Below are positions 6,316-8,070 of a stretch of 8,070 bases of DNA, in pieces. The position numbers and the translations under genes are program-made. Within the stretch, counting starts at the first letter, position 1, and each line of letters begins with the position of its first letter. The notes under the pieces are model-generated. The model ran no database searches. It was not told where the DNA came from and worked only from the letters and a program-made list of their open reading frames with translations. Origin of the DNA: Patescibacteria group bacterium (lineage in GTDB: Bacteria > Patescibacteriota > Minisyncoccia > Minisyncoccales > UBA10102); assembly GCA_018816925.1 (NCBI GenBank), contig JAHIUP010000029.1, positions 1-8,070 of the forward strand, in the 5' to 3' direction.

Positions 6316-6731
6316 CAAACCGCTCCCCAGGATGGGACCCCGCCAGAGGCGGGCAGGGATTTTCGCCGCCCAAGAGTTGGGCGAGCTCGCTCATTTACAA
6401 TGAGCGGGAACTTTGGGATGGGTTATACAGGTAAGGAAACCTAGGAGTATGCTGGAGGAAATAGGGGTGCTCGTATAAGAAAGCCCCATCACAATAGATG
6501 GGGGCGATCTGCATAGGGTGGCTGTCGGGAAACATTATCCTGCTCGGCTCCCATCAGGACGAAGGCCTGGATATCTTTTTCATTTTCTTGGAAGAATGAT
6601 ATCAATCTGGCTCTCCCTATAAGACACGTTTAAAACTTTTAGGCGCATAGAGAGAATAGAGGCCTTTTTATCTACAAAAGAACGTTCGTCCACTTGCACT
6701 TGACTTATGACTGGCCTCATTAGAAAAGTTG
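6306..6731. other. Region without a convincing gene; short reading frames and hairpins
   Basis: No recognised protein is encoded in this stretch. It holds the stem-loop cluster, a further hairpin CCCCATC/GATGGGG (6484-6503), and paired GATATC sites (6570-6575 and 6598-6603) around a T5 run. Two minus-strand frames of 46 codons each are present: 6580-6720 (begins MRPVISQVQVDERSF, ends IDIILPRK) and 6395-6535 (begins MFPDSHPMQIAPIYCDG). The first ends with ATGA, overlapping an ATG in the same frame as the second, separated from it by one TGA at 6554-6556. They could be remnants of a decayed gene. However, competing frames are also open here and no family is recognised, so they are not called as genes. 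Confidence 0.45.
6339..6406. repeat. Cluster of three consecutive perfect stem-loops (REP-like)
   Basis: Three inverted repeats lie within 68 bp: CCCGCC-AGA-GGCGGG (6339-6353), CGCCCAA-GAG-TTGGGCG (6367-6383) and CGCTCATT-TAC-AATGAGCG (6388-6406). Stem lengths rise 6, 7, 8 bp and every loop is 3 nt. A 10-bp palindrome, GCGAGCTCGC (6381-6390), bridges the second and third and could compete with them. The heptamer GGATGGG occurs on both sides (6330-6336 and 6415-6421). GC content is much higher than in the flanking toxin-antitoxin promoter. There is no T run on either strand, so a simple terminator is unlikely. A repetitive extragenic palindrome or a structured RNA is possible. Confidence 0.6.
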
Positions 6732-6760
6732 TTGCCAGGGGGTCGAGATTATGTTATAAT
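6732..6760 (+). promoter_or_regulatory. Strong extended -10 promoter of the signal peptidase gene
   Basis: -35 TTGCCA (6732-6737; 5 of 6 match), 17-bp spacer, and perfect -10 TATAAT (6755-6760) preceded by TG at 6752-6753 (TGnTATAAT extended form). The expected start is near A6768, giving a leader of about 22 nt before the TTG start codon. Confidence 0.82.
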
Positions 6761-6775
6761 TGCTTTTACGTCAAC

Positions 6776-6785
6776 AGAGGGGGTG
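6776..6785 (+). promoter_or_regulatory. Shine-Dalgarno that fixes the TTG start at 6790
   Basis: AGAGGGGGTG closely resembles AAGGAGGTG, the complement of the 16S rRNA 3' end, and lies 4 nt before TTG 6790. It decides the start: the frame is open further upstream, but that region contains the -10 box. It is the only clear Shine-Dalgarno in the window. Confidence 0.75.
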
Positions 6786-6789
6786 TACC

Positions 6790-7308
6790 TTGAAAGGAAT
6801 CATAACGCAAGCCGTGAGGAGCAAAGTGTTCGTGTTATTGAGTGTTGTTTTGCTCCTCTTTTTGCTCCTCTTTCCGTTTGCTTCTATTGCTGGGCATTGG
6901 CTAGGATGGGATATCTATTTCGTGCAGGGTGGATCTATGGAACCAATCCTCCGACCCGGAGACCTTATCCTCACAAAGCCAACAGAAGTAAAGCACATTG
7001 ATAGGGGAGACATCATTGTCTTCTGGTCCGAGTCCAAAGACGGAAACATCGTCCACCGTGTGGTAGATGTTCGGCAAAATCTAGAAGGGAAAGAAGGGCC
7101 TTGGTTCCAGACTAAGGGGGACGCAGTTAGAATTCCGGACCAAGAATTTGTGTACTCCAGTTCCGGAGAAGTTTCCACGGTTCGGTTCTATCTGCCTTAC
7201 GTGGGTTTCATGCTAGAATTCTCAGAAGCGGGTTCGTTTGTTCTCCTGCTAGTTTTGGGAGTCGTACTCTGGAGAAGAATCCGAGAGTCGAACAAGGTGC
7301 CTGCGTAG
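6790..7308 (+). CDS. Signal peptidase I, archaeal/SipW (Ser-His) type (172 aa)
   Basis: Membrane serine protease that removes signal peptides from secreted proteins. Layout from the TTG start: a hydrophobic N-terminal helix (about residues 13-35), then the catalytic serine motif VQGGSMEPILRPGDLIL with S49, and the second conserved box GNIVHRVVDV with H89. The usual bacterial lysine is replaced by histidine, as in archaeal, ER and SipW-type enzymes. Next come FQTKGDAV..PD (conserved Asp in the KGD box, D111, plus D117) and a C-terminal membrane helix (about 147-161) followed by basic WRRIRESNK. The catalytic part would face outside. It has its own promoter and terminator, so it is probably monocistronic. 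The family is confident; the specific substrates are unknown. Confidence 0.9.
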   Translation: MKGIITQAVRSKVFVLLSVVLLLFLLLFPFASIAGHWLGWDIYFVQGGSMEPILRPGDLILTKPTEVKHIDRGDIIVFWSESKDGNIVHRVVDVRQNLEGKEGPWFQTKGDAVRIPDQEFVYSSSGEVSTVRFYLPYVGFMLEFSEAGSFVLLLVLGVVLWRRIRESNKVPA

Positions 7309-7325
7309 CAAGGCAACCACTACTA

Positions 7326-7361
7326 ATAAGGGGCGCTTGACAGAATGTCGGCGCCTCTTAT
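7326..7361 (+). terminator. Intrinsic terminator of the signal peptidase gene
   Basis: ATAAGGGGCGC pairs with GCGCCTCTTAT (11 bp including one G-U pair) around a 14-nt loop that itself holds GACA-GAA-TGTC. It is followed by the T-rich stretch TATTT and begins 17 nt after the stop codon at 7308. The T tract is short, so efficiency is uncertain. It may also act on the convergent gene. Confidence 0.6.
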
Positions 7362-7373
7362 ATTTGCATTCAA

Positions 7374-7422
7374 TGGCCTGGGCGAAGACTGGCCTGGGCG
7401 AAGACGGTCTTCGCCCAGGCCA
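7374..7422. repeat. 16-bp unit in two tandem copies plus one perfect inverted copy
   Basis: TGGCCTGGGCGAAGAC occurs at 7374-7389 and again directly at 7390-7405. After a single G (7406), its exact reverse complement GTCTTCGCCCAGGCCA fills 7407-7422. Either direct copy can pair with the inverted copy, so two alternative hairpins are possible: a 16-bp near-continuous palindrome or a longer-looped form. It lies between two convergent genes, 9 nt after the stop of the minus-strand gene, and lacks an adjacent T run. Confidence 0.85.
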
Positions 7423-7431
7423 AGTGCCCGG

Positions 7432-7866
7432 CTAGAATTTGAAGCCATACAAAAGGGAGCTGTGGTATTTCTCGGGGAGATAGGACTTCAATCGCTTAAG
7501 GAAAATCTTCTTTCCTTTTTCTCGTATCCATTTCTCCAGGTCAGCTGCAAGCTCTTCCTGGTCGTAGCCCAAACACACAATATCTGCTTGAAGCTCCTCA
7601 AGTACCAGGTAGCTGGAAATCTCCTCGTCCCCAAGCACTGCCAGATCCACCAGCTCCTCTTGCTCCACCAGCCGCCTCCGCTCCCCTTCCCCTTGCTTCG
7701 GGGTTCTTCCTTTAAGTTTCTTTGCTGCCCCATCCCTCCCCACCACAGCAACAAGCTCAACTTTTTCTTTTTGTTTACCCTTAGCTTGCCGAATGGCCTG
7801 TGTAAACAAGCTCCGGTGCCCCTCGTGCACTCCGTCAAAGATTCCAAACACCACTACGCGTTTCAT
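7432..7866 (-). CDS. RibL-like nucleotidyltransferase (putative FAD synthase/adenylyltransferase; 144 aa)
   Basis: Small single-domain enzyme of the cytidylyltransferase-like (HxGH) superfamily, which transfers AMP or CMP from a nucleotide triphosphate. Evidence: the N-terminal strand VVVFGIFDGVHEGH with the H14-x-G-H17 signature, then VVGRDGAAKKLKGRTP (about residues 41-56) and RRRLVEQEELVDLAVLGDE (63-81). These closely resemble archaeal RibL FAD synthetases (VxxRDxxVKKxKGRxP...VDxAxLG). It continues with DIVCLGYDQEEL (95-106) and a C-terminal LKRLKSYLPEKYHSSLL (123-139) in place of the bacterial IS(S/T)TKIR motif. No riboflavin kinase domain follows, so it is not a bifunctional RibF. The substrate (FMN, glycerol phosphate or another) cannot be fixed from sequence. 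It starts at ATG 7866 with an AT-rich leader and no Shine-Dalgarno. Confidence 0.8.
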   Translation of the reverse strand: MKRVVVFGIFDGVHEGHRSLFTQAIRQAKGKQKEKVELVAVVGRDGAAKKLKGRTPKQGEGERRRLVEQEELVDLAVLGDEEISSYLVLEELQADIVCLGYDQEELAADLEKWIREKGKKIFLKRLKSYLPEKYHSSLLYGFKF

Positions 7867-8000
7867 AAAAATTCAAATTTTGAATATCCAAATACGAAAC
7901 AAATTCCACATTGTAATTTTCAAAACGTTTTGGTCATTTGAATTTCTGCCATTTGTGCTTGTTTCGGATTTCGGATTTCGTGCTTCGGATTTTTCCCACA
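7867..8000. repeat. AT-rich degenerate intergenic repeat with nested palindromes
   Basis: This stretch is far richer in A+T than the coding DNA around it and is built of imperfect short units. A run of TTTCGGATTTCGGATTTCG followed by TGCTTCGGATTT spans about 7963-7992, and forms of ATTC, GAAT and TTTGAATTT recur. It includes a 15-bp palindrome ATTCAAA-T-TTTGAAT (7871-7885) and a 12-bp perfect palindrome CAAAACGTTTTG (7921-7932). Comparable CGAAATCC/GGATTTCG-type intergenic repeats are known to me from environmental CPR genomes. The promoter of the RibL-like gene must lie here, but no element stands out. Confidence 0.6.
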
Positions 8001-8070
8001 GAGCCGCCCTTGCGCCATTTCACGGCGGTTAGGAGGGGGCCGTACAAATCGTCTTCCATTGCGATATGAA
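7934..8070 (-). other. Possible 3' end of an upstream gene running into the repeat (frame undecided)
   Basis: All three minus-strand frames are open at the right edge. One ends at TAA 8029-8031 (last residues KTICTAPS). One ends at TGA 7934-7936 (includes MEDDLYGPLLTAVKWRKGGS, then repeat-derived KIRSTKSEIRNK). One ends at TGA 7920-7922 (includes NRREMAQGRLCGKNPKHEI). No family is recognisable in so short a stretch. The two longer frames contain a lysine- and arginine-rich tail that is simply the translated repeat. It may equally be non-coding. Confidence 0.25.

Noticed and set aside
6330..6510. tmRNA, RNase P, SRP RNA, tRNA or CRISPR array in the stem-loop region
   Set aside because: None of the conserved core sequences of these RNAs was seen, and there are no regularly spaced identical direct repeats.
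6511..6580. T-box-like riboswitch on the plus strand (AGGGTGG at 6515-6521, T5 run at 6576-6580)
   Set aside because: The AGGGTGG is not followed by the ACCGCG part of the T-box, the pairing before the T run is only a short bulged stem, and no synthetase or amino acid gene follows.
4512..6582. TGA as a glycine codon (Gracilibacteria/Absconditabacteria code)
   Set aside because: atpE and atpG both end with TGA exactly where their families end, and no conserved gene contains an in-frame TGA. The TGA at 6554-6556 lies in an unrecognised frame only.
6760..6789. Longer signal peptidase starting at TTG 6760
   Set aside because: That TTG begins on the last base of the -10 box and lies upstream of the predicted transcription start. 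The Shine-Dalgarno points to TTG 6790.

Overview
This window looks like a chromosomal segment from a Candidate Phyla Radiation (Patescibacteria) bacterium, most likely Parcubacteria-like. That placement is inferred from several traits together: an F-type ATP synthase operon with an unusually short delta subunit (129 aa) and an extended gamma (310 aa), an archaeal/SipW-type signal peptidase, an archaeal RibL-like nucleotidyltransferase, a BrnT/CopG-type toxin-antitoxin pair, almost no Shine-Dalgarno sequences, and AT-rich degenerate intergenic repeats. TGA acts as a normal stop, which argues against the Gracilibacteria and Absconditabacteria code.

Positions 1-5523 (minus strand) hold the ATP synthase operon in the order atpB (a), atpE (c), atpF (b), atpH (delta), atpA (alpha), atpG (gamma), atpD (beta). 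AtpD runs off the left edge; atpC (epsilon) would be expected beyond it. A good promoter (TTTACA, 17 bp, TATACT) sits directly before atpB and predicts a 5' leader of only about 6 nt. The 102-nt atpE-atpF gap holds a hairpin immediately after the atpE stop. The a and c subunits have the residues of a proton-coupled rotor.

Positions 5711-6305 (minus strand) hold a two-gene toxin-antitoxin module, toxin first, with its own near-consensus promoter (TTGACA, 17 bp, TACAAT). That promoter overlaps a 13-bp palindrome and predicts a leaderless toxin mRNA. The module is visibly AT-richer than the ATP synthase genes.

Positions 6306-6789 have no convincing gene. They contain three consecutive stem-loops with 6-, 7- and 8-bp stems, each with a 3-nt loop, a fourth hairpin, two short minus-strand reading frames that may be gene remnants, and a strong extended -10 promoter for the next gene.

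Positions 6790-7308 (plus strand) encode the signal peptidase, from a TTG start behind the only clear Shine-Dalgarno in the window. It converges on a RibL-like nucleotidyltransferase (7432-7866, minus strand). The 123-nt gap between them holds a terminator hairpin and a 16-bp unit present as two tandem copies plus one inverted copy.

Positions 7867-8070 are an AT-rich degenerate repeat with nested palindromes. Several minus-strand frames enter it from the right edge, so the end of an upstream gene may lie there, but the right frame cannot be decided here.

I see no unmistakable new system. The most interesting material is the run of predicted leaderless or SD-less genes, the stem-loop cluster with possible decayed ORFs, and the repeat structures.
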